Below are positions 1 through 11,095 of a stretch of 64,000 nucleotides of DNA, in pieces. Position 1 is the stretch's first letter. Every line of letters begins with the position of its first letter. Location of the stretch: the NCBI RefSeq assembly GCF_030445035.2, contig NC_080675.1, positions 64,248,544 through 64,312,543 of the forward strand. Reading direction: 5' to 3'. Under the pieces are notes generated by a model, which was given only the letters and a program-made list of their open reading frames with translations, had not been told where the DNA came from and searched no databases. Source of the stretch: Dasypus novemcinctus (Eukaryota; Chordata; Mammalia; Cingulata; Dasypodidae). The position numbers and the translations under genes were made by a program.

Positions 1-398
1 CAAAAATTCTCCGCCTCACAATAAAACTCCCATCTGTCTCCCCAAATTGGTCTGCGAAGGCCTCCTGCCCTGTTAGCCCCCCAATAGCCCACTCAGGGCT
101 TATGAATTCCCCAGTACCGCAGAGCCTCCAGGAATTGCTGTGGCGGTGCCGGTGCTGCGGCTCCGCCCACCCCAGGAGGGAGCATCCTGTGCATAGCCCC
201 CACCTCCGTGTAAGAGAGCCTAAATTTTATCTTATACATGAATTTTCTCTGTGACCTTCCCACCAAACCGATGTCCAGACACCTGCCCTGCAAAATCCCG
301 AAAAGCCTGGTCTCGAAGAATTTCCAACGCTGCCCAGCCGCTTCTTTGTAGGAGAGATGATCAGGTGCACTCACTCAACCACCATCTTGCCCCGCCCT
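1..398 (-). mobile_element. LINE-1 5' end (5' UTR), antisense, continues beyond the window
   Basis: Read on the minus strand, the block opens at about 398 with a G-rich leader followed by GGGGCAAGATGGTGG, the layout seen at the start of the other L1 5' UTRs in this window (4053 and 24131). GC content is much higher than in the flanking AT-rich DNA. A 93-codon open frame (374 down to 93) runs through it but looks like no protein I know and is probably a 5' UTR frame. The element would continue left of base 1. It could instead be another L1-mobilised retroposon; assignment is by layout only. Confidence 0.5.
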
Positions 399-1019
399 CC
401 TATGTTACTTATTAACAGTAACAAATTACTCATAACAGAGTGAAAATGTGTTAGGACAGAATCTGAGGAATCAAACTATTCAAAAAAATTATGCAGACAC
501 ACTCTCAAGGTTTCTTTCAGTTGTAAGTAAAATTACTCTGTTAAAAACACTAAGAATAAATAATTTTGAAGTGTATCCTGAATATTTTCAGTAACCAAGG
601 TAATAATAATAAAAAATTGAAGAATGTTTTCCTCCCCTTTATCACACTTAAATTTCAATTATATAATAGAAACTAGTATATGGAGGATGCCAATTCATTC
701 TCTTGATTTGTATATAGTTCACATTATATGGTACATTTAATATGGGTTTATATTTCACTTTTTCTCTATAGTTAATAATTATACACTACAGAAAAGCTAG
801 TCAATAATGGTAAATTGTTTTTTTTAAGTTAAATTAGATTTCTTTGCTCTACTTTTATAAATTATTGTCTATAATGTAGCATGTGTCCCAATAACTACTA
901 ATTCCCCTAATAACATGAGACATTACATTTTAGTAGACCTCTACAGACAAATGGTGAATATATGATTTTATTTAGTATTGTACCAAACTTAAAATTTACA
1001 AAGACTACAACATCTCCAT
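399..1019. other. AT-rich intergenic DNA, nothing recognised
   Basis: Low-GC sequence with short A and T runs. I see no gene, SINE head, LTR or LINE motif in it. Confidence 0.5.
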
Positions 1020-1461
1020 CAACCTCCTTTTACCTGCATATTCAAAACCAGAATGTTTATCAGTGGCAAAGAAGAGTAAAATCAGTAACATGTCACTAAT
1101 GCTTTACCCACCAAAGAAACCAGAAAATAAAAAAAAATAAAGAAAAAACAACAATAAACTGTAAGAACTAACTTATCTAAACTGTGGGAAACAGTCAAAA
1201 GTTTACAACCAAAAAAATACTGATCACAAAAAGGGCAATTTAAAAATAATAGGAAAGCTCTGTGGTGGTTTTACTTGTCCATGCCCTACCACTCCCTGGC
1301 TCAGTGGTAGTCATGAAGATGGCAGCCTATGTTTTCAGTGTGGGACCCTGGTCCCTGGTTTGGGAAGAAAAGCATTATTGTGTGTATCTGTTACAACTTC
1401 TCTAATGGCTACCAGAAGGGCTGATGTATAGCACTTATCTCTGTATTTCCTAACTTGAAAG
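1020..1461 (+). mobile_element. Degenerate 5' UTR of the old L1, segment 1
   Basis: A-rich tracts followed by a moderately GC-rich stretch (about 1255-1400), which fits an old L1 5' UTR. It appears to continue after the short L1-tail insert at 1462-1895. Grouping with the segments at 1896-2072, 2556-2909 and 3334-4052 is inference from orientation and order; no open frame survives. Confidence 0.35.
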
Positions 1462-1895
1462 AGACTCAGTGTGGAAAAGCAGTGAACATTGATCAAAAAC
1501 CTTCAATCCAATGTCCACATAGAAGAGGTGGCATTGGATTGGGAAAAGTGGACATAATGGACAAAGGGTATGGGGAAAGGCAGGAAGAGATGAGAGGTGG
1601 AGGCGTCTTCGGGACATGGAGTTGCCCTGGATGGTGCTTCAGAGGTAATCACCGGACATTGTAAATCCTCACAGGGCCCACTTGATGGAATAGAGGAGAG
1701 TATGGGCCATGATGTGAACCAATGTATATGAGGTGCAGAGGTGCCCAAAGATGTACTTACCAAATCCAATGGATGTGTCATGATGATGGGAACGAGTGTT
1801 GTTGGGGGGGGGGGGTTGAATGGGACCTCACATATATATTTTTAATGTAATATTATTACAAAGTCAATAAAAAATAAAAAAATTAAAAAAAAAAA
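1462..1895 (+). mobile_element. 5'-truncated L1 3' UTR with poly(A) tail
   Basis: The segment ends in a tail with AATAAAAAATAAAA and a long A run. Its body (CGGGACATGGAGTTG, CACCGGACATTGTA, GGTGCAGAGGTGCCCAAAGA, GGATGTGTCATGATGATGGG, then a G run near 1804) aligns by eye with the reverse complement of the tails at 33232, 47872 and 55781, so all four are the same class of L1 3' end. Possible target duplication: AACTTGAAAG (1452-1461) against AACCTTGTAAG (1896-1906), imperfect. Confidence 0.65.
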
Positions 1896-2072
1896 AACCT
1901 TGTAAGGTGAATAATATTGCAGCCATCTTGGGCAAAAGGTTATAATTAATACATATAACAGAATGACTAAAGCCCGAGAGGAAAATCTGGAGAGGAAATT
2001 TCTTTGGAAAATTAAAGGACAGAAAATAACCTCCATGTACTGAGGAATTCAGAAAACCATGTCAATGCCCTG
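1896..2072 (+). mobile_element. Degenerate 5' UTR of the old L1, segment 2
   Basis: This lies between the short L1 tail and an LTR. The 5-bp target duplication of that LTR (2068-2072 and 2551-2555) shows that this segment and the one starting at 2556 were once contiguous. Assignment to L1 is inference. Confidence 0.35.
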
Positions 2073-2550
2073 TATATTAGTCAGCCAAAGGGGTGCTGAT
2101 GTGAAATACCAGAAATCCATTGATTTTTATAAAGGGTATTTATTTGGGGTAGAAGCTACAGTTAGCAGGTCATAAAGCATAAGTTACTTCCCTCACCAAA
2201 GTCTTTTGCTATGTGTTGGAGTAAGATGGCTGATGATGTCTACCAGGGTTCAGGCTTCCTGGGTTCCTCTCTTCTCAAGGCTTACTTCTCTTTTCTCAGA
2301 ACTAAGCTCCCCTGTGTGCTTACTTCCCAGGGCTGTGGCTCAAGACTCCAAAAGCAAAACTCCAACTTTTTCCTTTGCCATATATTTTATCTGTAAGTCC
2401 CCACCCCTTAGACTCAATGCCCTACTTACATGGCATAATCAAAACCTTAATCATAATTTAATTAAATAAATGTGAAACTTCAGACAGATCATTTTACAAA
2501 CATAATCCAATATCTATTTTTGGAAGTCAAAACTATATCAAACTGCTACA
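2073..2550 (-). mobile_element. Solo LTR, copy 1 of the six-copy family
   Basis: On the minus strand it starts TGTAGCAGTTTGAT and ends GGCTGACTAATATA, the boundaries of the copy at 28117-28643. It has the characteristic motifs 'GGGTATTTATTTGG' (reverse of CCAAATAAATACCC, the polyadenylation region) and 'AAGATGGCTG'. Flanks are CCCTG (2068-2072) and CTCTG (2551-2555), a 5-bp duplication with one mismatch, as expected for retroviral integration. The terminal TG...CA has decayed to TG...TA at one end. The family looks like a MaLR/ERVL-type LTR but I cannot name it. Confidence 0.75.
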
Positions 2551-2555
2551 CTCTG

Positions 2556-2909
2556 TAAAGGATGTGCGCTCAGAAATGTCTTGAAAAGACAGTAAGCCTT
2601 CAAGACTGGCTGATCTCTATGCTCAATACAAGCAAGAATGGAAAGCTAAGGCAGAGATATAAGTTTCCTGGTTAAGGGTTAAAGAAATGCAACAGCACAG
2701 AGATGTACTGCAAAGATATGTAGAATGTTTTCCTTTTTGTTAATATCCTGACATTCAATAAATCACTGTCAAAATATTGGCTAAACATAAGCAAAGAAAC
2801 AAACTTTAGTGGGCATATTTAACAAGGAATATAGTTTTGGCAAAAAAGAATTTGGAAAGTAACTAAACAAACAGATAAAGACAGTCATACGATCAAGAAT
2901 AGAAAATTC
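2556..2909 (+). mobile_element. Old L1, 5' UTR to start of ORF1 region
   Basis: A-rich sequence rich in AAAG and CAAAG words, continuing after the SINE into recognisable ORF1- and ORF2-like text at 3334-4052. No intact frame. Confidence 0.4.
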
Positions 2910-3318
2910 TATGGCGGTGGATTTGGCCCAGTGGTTAGGATGTCTGTCTGCCACATGGGAGGTCCTCGGTTCAAACCCCTGGCCTCCTTGACCCGTGTGG
3001 AGCTGGCATATGTGCAGTGCTGATGCGCACAAAGAGTGCTGTGCCACACAGGGGTGTCCCCTTCATAGGGGAGCCCCACGCACAAGGAGTGCGCCCTGTA
3101 AGGAGAGCCGCCCAGCGTGAAAGAAGGTGCAGCCTGCCCAGGAGTGGCGCCGCACACACGGAGAGCTGACACAAGATGACCCAACAGAAAGAGATGCAGA
3201 TTCCTGTGCCGCTCACAACAACGAAGTGGACAAGGAGGAAACAGCGAATAGACACAGAGAACAGACAACTGGGGGGGATAAGGGGAGAGAAATAAATAAA
3301 TAAAAACCTTTAAAAAAA
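2910..3318 (+). mobile_element. DAS-type tRNA-derived SINE, full length
   Basis: The tRNA-like head has A-box-like TTGGCCCAGTGGTTAGG and B-box GGTTCAAACCC (2968-2978). A GC-rich body follows, with GTGCAGTGCTGATGCGCAC and GGGGAGCCCCACGC, then an AAATAAATAAATAAA tail. It is flanked by a perfect 15-bp target duplication AAGAATAGAAAATTC (2895-2909 and 3319-3333), so it is an L1-mobilised insertion and younger than the L1 around it. Internal RNA polymerase III boxes are degenerate but visible. Confidence 0.93.
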
Positions 3319-3333
3319 AAGAATAGAAAATTC

Positions 3334-4052
3334 AAGAGAAGGAGAGGGTATGATTTCAAGAGTTATGATATAATAATACTCAAATGTCTGAATTCCAAAA
3401 CAAAAATCATGAAATAGTCAAAGAATAAAGAATTCATGGTCCATCTAAAGGTGAAAAAAAAATGACAGAACCTGTTCTCAAGGATGCCCAGACATAGAAT
3501 ACACTAGACAATGACTTAAAATAACTGTCTTAAGTATGCTGAAAGAGCTAAAGTAAACCAGGAAAACAATGCATGAAAAAATGTGAATTCCAAAAACAGA
3601 AAACATACAAAAGGACCAAATAATAATTCTGGTGGTGAAAATCCATTAGGTTTATTAAACAGCAGATTTGAACATGCAGAAGAAAGAAATATCAAGGTAT
3701 ATGTATACATGACTCCACAAAACCATAGCAGAATGCACATTCTTCTCAAATGTATAAGGAACACACTACAGAATAGAACATATGCTAGGCCACAATGCAA
3801 GTACTAATAAATTTTAAAAGATAGAAATAATACAACTCTTTCCACGTGAAAAGATGCTAAAAATAATAAAAGAATAAAACATGGAAATTAAACAAAAATG
3901 TGGAAATTAAACAGCATATTCTTAAGCAATGAATCAAAGGAAAGATCACAAAATAAATTAGAAAATAATTAGAGAACACTGAAAATGAAAACTCACTGTA
4001 GCAAAATCTATAGTGCTCAGAGGAAAATTTATAGCTGTAAATACCTACGTTT
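3334..4052 (+). mobile_element. Old L1: ORF1 start fused to ORF2 endonuclease/RT region
   Basis: The first half (to about 3700) resembles the coiled-coil start of old L1 ORF1: CTGAAAGAGCTAAAG, ATTCTGGTGGTGAAAAT and GAACATGCAGAAGAAAGAA. From about 3735 it reads as ORF2 between endonuclease and RT: ATTCTTCTCAAATG, ACATATGCTAGGCCACAA and GGAAATTAAACAGCATATTC, then TGCTCAGAGGAAAATTTATA. Most of ORF1 and the endonuclease are missing between the halves, so the element carried an internal deletion. Its text stops where the younger L1 begins. Confidence 0.65.
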
Positions 4053-5390
4053 AGGAGAGGCAAGATGGCAGCAGAATAAGGATCTCCAAAGGTCAGCTCA
4101 TCCTACAAGGCTGTTAGTAATCACCCAGAGCTATCTAAAGCACCTTTTTGGGGTACCCAGGAGTTCATAAGAGCATCCTGCAACATCTTTAAAGAGTGGA
4201 AGAAGACTGCCCATCTGCAGTGAAGATTCATGGGTAAAGCTCTCCATGCCATGGAGGCCAGTGCCCATCCTCCATTATTGGTGCAAGTCACCTAAGTATA
4301 AATTCCATGGCTGGAGTTGGAAGCTTTATTTCCCCAAAATGGGGGAGTAAGAGGCAGTCAATCAACGACTTCAGCTACTGATTAGTAAATTCAGCCAGCT
4401 AAAGTATAATCCTAACAACTGCTAAAGTTTGAGACTGTCCAAGTCAGAAAGAGGCTGCCTCCAGCTTGAGGGGAAGCAGGGCTGATTGAAAATCACAGTG
4501 ATAGCAGGGACTGGCTTCTTTTCATCCAAATCATATTGCAGCCTTAGCCTAGGCCCCAGCACCACCTCTGGCAGGGAGGAAGCTGGGGGTACCTGTACCA
4601 GATTCTCTAGGCAACTGTAGGTGTTTTGGGCAGGGCAAACTGGATAGTCAGACACCTGGGGCTCCATCCCTGCATCCCAATAAGATAAGGTGAGAATTTT
4701 ATTTCCTTAGCCTTTCTGGGAATTGCAGGTGCTTTCAGCCCTCACATACTGGTCTACTGAGTGCATCGATGCTTTATCTACCTCCCCCCATAGGATAGGA
4801 GGGGGCTAGTGTCTCTTTCAGCCTCTCTGGACAATTGCAGGCACTTTCAGCCCACACAGACTAGAAACTCTGAGACCTGTAGCTTCTTCCCTGCCCCCCG
4901 ATAGGTATTTCCCCAGCCACTCCGGGAAACTGCAGGGAATTTCATTCTACACGGATTTGATTGTTAGGCTCTACAGAGGGTCCATCCCCACTCCTGGCAA
5001 TGGAGGAAGGGGGCTGGTGCTACACCAGTATATCTGGAAACCTGCAGTCAGTTTTGACTCACCCAGCTTAGTTTGCTTCCCACACCGGCTTCATCCATGC
5101 CCAGACAGTGGAGTAAGTGTTGTGAGGCTTCATTATTCTCTTTGGGCAACTATAGACAGTCTTGGCCTGCACAGCTGGCATTATTACACATGACTGTGGC
5201 TCCATCCTATCCCTGGCAGAGGAGAAAGGTGTGAGAAGTGTCAGTGTTTCCTGATGTAACATGAGTAGCTTCAGACTCATAGCTTACAGTACCAAATACA
5301 TCCTTGGCTCCTACTATACAAACAGAAGGGAGAAAGAGTAATAAAATCCTAAACTTAAGAGAAACTTCACCTAGAATAAATATATCTATT
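4053..5390 (+). promoter_or_regulatory. L1 5' UTR (decayed internal promoter region)
   Basis: GC-richer segment between the L1 leader and ORF1. It contains a diverged repeating phrase near 4540-4880 (CTCTAGGCAACTGTAGG, TTTCTGGGAATTGCAGG, CTCTGGACAATTGCAGG, each followed by a TTTCAGCC- or TTGGGC-like word), suggesting an internal tandem of roughly 80-130 bp monomers. Mammalian L1 5' UTRs act as RNA polymerase II promoters; activity here is unlikely after this much decay. Confidence 0.5.
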
Positions 5391-6355
5391 AAACCAGATG
5401 CAAGATATCAACAAAAAAATTACTATCCATACCAAAAAAGAGGAAGATATTTCCCAGTCAAAGGAGCAAGATAAGTCTCCAGATGACATAAAGGAGTTGA
5501 AGTACCTAATCATAGTTGTTCAAACAAATCTTAATAAATTCATGTCATGGCTAAAGAGATTAAGAATATTAAGAAGACACTGGGTAAGCACAAAAAGAAT
5601 TTGAAAGCACACACAGAAAAATAGCAAATCTTATGGTAATGAAAGTTACAATAAATGAAATAAAAATATGTATATAACAGCATATTTGAGGAGGCAGAAG
5701 AGAGGATTAGTGAGCTTGAAAACAAGGCTTCTGAAAGTGAACATACAAAAGAACAGATGAAAACAATGGGAAAAAAAATGAACAGGGTCTCAAGATAGTG
5801 AATGATTGCAAGAGGCATGCAATCATATGTGTCATTGTGTCCCAGAAGGAGAAAAGAAGGGAAAAGGGGCAGAAGAAATATTTGAAGAACGTAGGACATA
5901 GATATCTATGTCCAAGAAGCACTATTTACTCCCATCTGAATAAATCTGAATAGATCTACTCCAAGACACATACTAATCAGAATATCAAATGTAAAAGATA
6001 AAGAAAGAATTCTAAAAGTAGCATGAAAAAACTGATACATTGCATACAAGGAAAACCCAATAAGATTAAGGGCTGATTTCTATGGAGGCAAGAAGGCAGT
6101 GCTATGATATTTTTAAGATACTGCAAGAACAAAACTGCCAGCCAAGAATCTTGTATCCAGCAAGATTGTCTTTCAACAATGAGGGCAAGTTTAGAATATT
6201 CATAGATAAACAGAAACTGAGAGTTTGTAGTCAAGAAACTAGCTTTGCAGGAAATACTAAAGGTAGTGATATAGCCTGGAAAGAAAAGACAGGCGAGAGA
6301 TGCTCAGAAGAGAGTCTAGAGATGAAGATTATATCAATAAAACTAAAAGTGTAAA
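5391..6355 (+). pseudogene. Decayed L1 ORF1 (RNA-binding protein) region
   Basis: Lysine- and glutamate-rich short frames (5398-5604 and 6082-6354) cover the start and end of an ORF1-like region. The first is a charged, coiled-coil-like stretch. The second contains an NCQPRILYPA-like phrase typical of the end of ORF1 or the inter-ORF region in older mammalian L1s. In living elements ORF1p coats L1 RNA as a trimer. Here it is split by several stops and frameshifts and cannot be made. Confidence 0.6.
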
Positions 6356-6417
6356 AAGAGTGGTGAAAGTAAAAAATGACAGATAAAACCCAAAGGTCAA
6401 ATGGATGAACTGCTTTT

Positions 6418-9400
6418 AAAGTAATAGCATTGACTGTTAATGGATTAAACACTCCCAAAAAAGACACAGACAGATGAAATGGATAAGAAAATATGAGCCA
6501 ATTTATGCTGTCTACAAGAGACTTACCTTAGACCCAAGGATACTGTACTATTAGATTGAAAATGAAAGGCTGGGAAAAGATATTCAAAGCATGCACTAAC
6601 CAAGAAAGAGCTGGTTTAGCTGTATGTTTACCACATGAAAGAGACTTTAAAAGCAAAACTGTTATTAGAGAAAAGGAAATACATTATATATTAATAAAAA
6701 GGGCTAATCATGAGGATGAAATAATAATCATAAATGTAAATGCACTTAACCAGGATGCCCCAAATTGCATGAGGCAAAAACTCAAGGGAGGAATACATAA
6801 CTCTACAATAATAGTAGGATACTTCAATGCACCACTCTCAGCACTGGACAAAACATCTGGAGAGAGGATCAATAAAGAAACAGAGAGCTTGAAAAATATG
6901 ATACATAATATGTATATACAGAACATTGCACACTAAAACAGCAGAATATATATTCTGCTCAAGTGCTCATGGATCTTTCTCCAGGATAGAACATATGTTG
7001 GGTCACAGAGCAATCTCAGTAAATTCAACAAGAATGAAATTATACAAAGCACTTTCTCTGATCATGATTGAATAAATTTGGAAATCAATAACAGGCAAAA
7101 AAGGGAAAATTTACAAATATATGGACATTAAACAACACAATCTTAAATAATCAGTGGGTCTAGAAGAAATTGCAAGAGACATAAATATCTTGATACAAAT
7201 AAAAATGAGAACACAACATATCAGAAATTTATAGCCCTTTATGCTTATATTATAAAAACATAGAGATAAAAATCAATGAAATAGCAAAGGTCAGAACAGA
7301 AATAAATGAAAATGAGAACAACAACAATAGAAACAGTAGAGAGAATTAACAAAACCAAAAGTCTGTTCTTTAAGAACATTAATAGAATAGACAAATCCTT
7401 ACATAGACTGACAAAAACTGAAAGAGAAGATGCAAATAAAATAAAACATGAAAACAGGGACATTACTATTGACCCCAGAAATGAAAGAGATCATAATAGT
7501 ATACTATGAACAAGTGTATGCCAATAAACTAGACAATATAGATGAAATGAAAATATCCCTAGGAACATATGAACAGCATGCACTGATGCTAGAAAATTAG
7601 AAGAGACATCAACAAATCAATCACATGTAAAGAGATTGAAACAAGCATCAAACAACTCCCCAAAATGAAAAGCCCAGGACCAGATGGTTTCACAGGTGAA
7701 TTCTACCAAGGATTCATAGATTTAATAACAATCTTACACAAGCTCTTCCAAAATATTGAACAGGAAGGAACACCAGCAAAATCATTCTATGAAGCCAAGA
7801 TCACCCTAATTCCAAAGCCAGATTAAGATATTACACACACACAAAAAGAAAATTACAGACCTATTACCCTGATGAATACAGATGCAAAAATCCTCAACAA
7901 AATACTTGCTAGCTGAATCCAACAGTACATTCAAAGAATTTTTCATCTTGATCAAGTGGGTTTTATCCCAGGCATGCAAGGGTGGTTCAATACAAAGCAA
8001 TCTGTGTAATACATCATATTAATAAAGAAGAAATAACATATGATTATATCAATTGATGCAGAAAAGGCATTTGAGAAAATGCAGCCTCCTTTCTTGATAA
8101 AAATACTACAAAAGATAGGAACTGAAGGAAATTTTTTCAACATGTTAAAGGCCACATGTGAAAAACTAACAGCTAACATTATACTCAATGGTGAAAGACT
8201 GAAAGCCTTCCTGTTGAGATCAGGAACAAGTCAAGGATGCCCATTGTCACAACGTTATTCAATATAACGACTGTTATTCAATATAGATGTTCTTGCTAGA
8301 GCAATCAGGCAATAAAAAGAAATAAAAGACATCCAACTGATAAAGGAAGGAATAAAACCTTTGCAATTCACAGATGATGTGACACTATAAGCAAAAAGTC
8401 CCGAAAAATCTACAACAAATCTGCTAAAGCTAATAAATAATTTCAGTAGAGTGTCAGGATACAAGAACAGTATGCAAAATTCAGTAGTGTTTCTATACAA
8501 TATTAATGCACAATCTGAGGAAGAAGTCAGGATCAAAAATCCATTTATAGGGAAACGGACTTTGGCCCAGTGGTTAGGGCGTCCGTCTACCACATGGGAG
8601 GTCCGCGGTTCAAGCCCCGGGCCTCCCTGACCCGTGTGGAGCTGGCCCATGTGCAGTGCTGATGCGCGCAAGGAGTGCCGTGCTACACAAGGGTGTCCCC
8701 CGCGTAGGGGAGCCCCACGCGCAAGGAGTGCACCCATAAGGAGAGCCGCCCAGCGCGAAGGAGGGAGCAGCCTGCCGAGGAATGGCGCCGCCCACACTTC
8801 CCATGCCACTGACGACAACAGAAGCGGACAAAGAAACAAGACGCAGCAAAGAGACACAGAAAACAGACAACCGGGGGAGGGGAGGGGAATTAAATAAATA
8901 AAAATAAATCTTAAAAAAAAAAATCCATTTATAATAGCAACTAAAAGAATTAAATATTTAGGAATAAACCTAACCAAGGACATAAAGCACTTATACCCAG
9001 AAAACTACAATGCATGTCTAAAAGAAATTAAAATAGATCTAAATAAATGGATGAACATTCCATGTTAATGGATTGATAGAATAAACATGGTTAAAATGTC
9101 AAATTCTACCCAAATTACTATACATGCTCAATGCAATCTTGATAAAAATTCCCCAGCATTTTTTAAACAAATAGGAAACAATCGTCAAATTTATTTGGAA
9201 GAGTAAGAGCCCTGAATAGCCAGAAACATCTTAAAAAGGAAGAGTGAAATAGAGTGCTCTCACTTCCTGACTGTAAATCATATTACTTAGCTACAGTGGT
9301 AAAACCAACATGGTACTGGCATAAAGATAGACACATAGACCAGTGGGACTGAATGCATGGTTCAGAACAGACCCTCCCATCTGTGGTCCAGTGATTTTTT

Positions 9401-10405
9401 ACAAGCCTGTCAAACTCACTCAGCTCAGACACAACAGTCTTTTCAAAAAATGGTGCTGGGAGAACTGGATATCCATACGAAAAGAAAGAAAGAGAACCTC
9501 TATCTCACATCTTAAACAAAAATTACCTCAAAATGGATCAAAGACTTATATATAAAATTGAGAACCATAAAGTTTCTAGAAGAAAATATAGGGAAACCTC
9601 TTTAAGACCTGATGGTAGGTGGTGAATTCTTATACCTTATGCCAAAAGGACAAGTCACAGAAGAAAACATGTATGAATGGAACCTCCTCAGACTTAAACA
9701 CTTATGTGATTCAAAGGTCTTCATCAAGAAGATGAAAAGGCATCCCACTCAATGGGAGAAAATATTTGGAAACATATATCCAATAATGGATTGATTTCCA
9801 TTCTATAAAAAGAGATCATATAACTCAACAATAAAAGAGCAAGCAATCCAATTTAAAAATGGGCAAAAGACTTAGACATTTCTCCAAGAAGGAAATACAA
9901 ATGGCCAAAATAACCCATGAAAAAATGTTGAAAATCACTAGCTATTAAGGAAATGCAAATCAAAACAAAGAGATATCATCTCAAACCAGATGGAAGGGCC
10001 ATTATTTAAAAAACAGAAAATAATAGGTGCTGGAGAGGATGTGGAGAAATAGGAACACTCCTTCACTGTTGGTGGGATTTTAAAACAGTTTTTCAGTTCC
10101 TCAGGAAGCTCAATATAGAACTGCCATATGATCTAGCAAATTCTCTATTAAGAATATATCCAGAAGAACTGTGATGCAAACAGACATTTACACACCGATG
10201 TTCTCAAATTGCCAAAAGATGGAAACAACCCAAGTATCCATCAACCAATGAATGGATAAGTAAAATGTGATATATACATATGATGGAATACCATACTGCT
10301 GTAATAAGAAATGAAATTGGAGCACGTATGATAATGTGGATGAATCTTGAAGATAGGCTAAATGAAATAAGCCAGACACAAAAGGACATAGATTGCATGG
10401 TCTCA
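6418..10405 (+). pseudogene. Decayed L1 ORF2 (endonuclease / reverse transcriptase)
   Basis: ORF2p normally nicks target DNA and reverse-transcribes L1 RNA at the nick. Visible remnants, in order: the endonuclease start (VNGLNTP, about 6430-6455); the endonuclease S-D-H-D motif at 7057-7068; the RT motif S-P-G-P-D-G-F-T-G-E-F-Y at 7671-7706; an I-S-I-D-A-E-K-A-F block near 8044; and the catalytic F-A-D-D box at about 8367-8378, changed here to F-T-D-D. A DAS SINE splits the frame at 8550-8918. The longest open pieces are 60-126 codons, so no enzyme is encoded. Confidence 0.85.
8550..8918 (+). mobile_element. DAS-type SINE inside L1 ORF2, well preserved
   Basis: A box TGGCCCAGTGG (8563-8573) and B box GGTTCAAGCCC (8607-8617) are clean. 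The GC-rich body keeps many CpGs and the tail is AAATAAATAAAAATAAATC plus an A run. A perfect 15-bp target duplication AAAAATCCATTTATA flanks it (8535-8549 and 8919-8933), and the L1 ORF2 text resumes after the second copy. Retained CpGs and intact boxes suggest it is one of the younger insertions. The head looks like a tRNA gene but is a SINE head: the GC-rich body and tail follow directly. Confidence 0.95.
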
Positions 10406-11095
10406 CTAATATGAACTAAACATGAAGAGAAAATGCATGGAGTTAAAATCTAGAGTATAGGTTATTAGGAGATAAGAGGAAGCCTGAGAAGGGTAATGAT
10501 GCTTAATGTATATAGAATATTTAATTAACTTGATTGTAAAAGTATGGAAATGGATAGATTTGATGGTAACACATTGTTGTGAGTAGCCCTAATGCAGCCG
10601 GTTTATTTATGGGATTGTGACTGAAAGGTATAGTCTAGGGATGTAAATGTCAGTGGAAAGAAAGTTAGAGAATAATCCAGGGACTGAATAACATAATAAT
10701 CAGAGGTGGGTGAGAACTGTGATTATTAGTTAAAATAAAAGAATGTCCTTCTATCAACTGGACCACATGTACATCATTATTGCAAGGTGGTAAAAATGTG
10801 GAGAAGCATGGGAAAAATACAATTAATGTAACCTATGGCCTATTGTTAATGGCAATACTGTAATATTCTTGCATCAATGCCAAAGATGTACTGTGTTAAT
10901 ATTAGGCAGGTATAAAAAGGTATACCAAATGTACACATAGACATATAGTTACTGGTAATATGATATTACCTCATAATTTGTAACAAATATCCCACAATAA
11001 TGTAGTGCATTGGTGGAGGGTGTTGTAGGGAGAATTCCACACATAGACATGATTGCTTTGTAAATTCACAATTTCTCTAATAAAAATATAATTAA
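10406..11095 (+). mobile_element. 3' UTR of the full-length L1
   Basis: This is the sequence after the decayed ORF2 stop region, with TGTAACAAATATCCCACAATAATG and GGTGGAGGGTGTTGTAGGG near the end and a final ACAATTTCTCTAATAAAA. It ends in a short, eroded A/T tail and not in a long poly(A). It differs from the 3' UTR type at 1462, 33232, 47872 and 55781, so at least two L1 lineages left copies here. Confidence 0.7.

Larger units (their letters stand above)
4053..11095 (+). mobile_element. Full-length but dead LINE-1, carrying a DAS SINE
   Basis: It begins with GGAGAGGCAAGATGGCAG, the L1 5' leader form. It runs through a 5' UTR of about 1.3 kb (4053-5390), decayed ORF1, decayed ORF2 and an approximately 690-bp 3' UTR ending CTCTAATAAAAATATAATTAA. 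Total length without the SINE is about 6.66 kb, normal for a complete mammalian L1. Many stops and frameshifts make it inactive. It sits inside an older L1 of the same orientation, and its 3' end directly abuts the PCBP2 pseudogene. I could not find a convincing target duplication, probably because the right flank has been rearranged. Confidence 0.88.

Noticed and set aside
6556-6936. 126-codon plus-strand open frame
   Set aside because: It is a surviving piece of the L1 ORF2 endonuclease region and not a separate gene.
8550-8625. tRNA gene
   Set aside because: A and B boxes are present, but the sequence continues into the SINE body and tail with target duplications, so it is a SINE head. 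The same applies at 2910, 22817, 29676 and 46234.
8255-8983. 242-codon minus-strand open frame, the longest in the window
   Set aside because: It runs antisense through a DAS SINE and its flanking L1 ORF2. SINEs of this class are GC-rich and often open by chance; no domain is visible and the frame crosses an insertion boundary.
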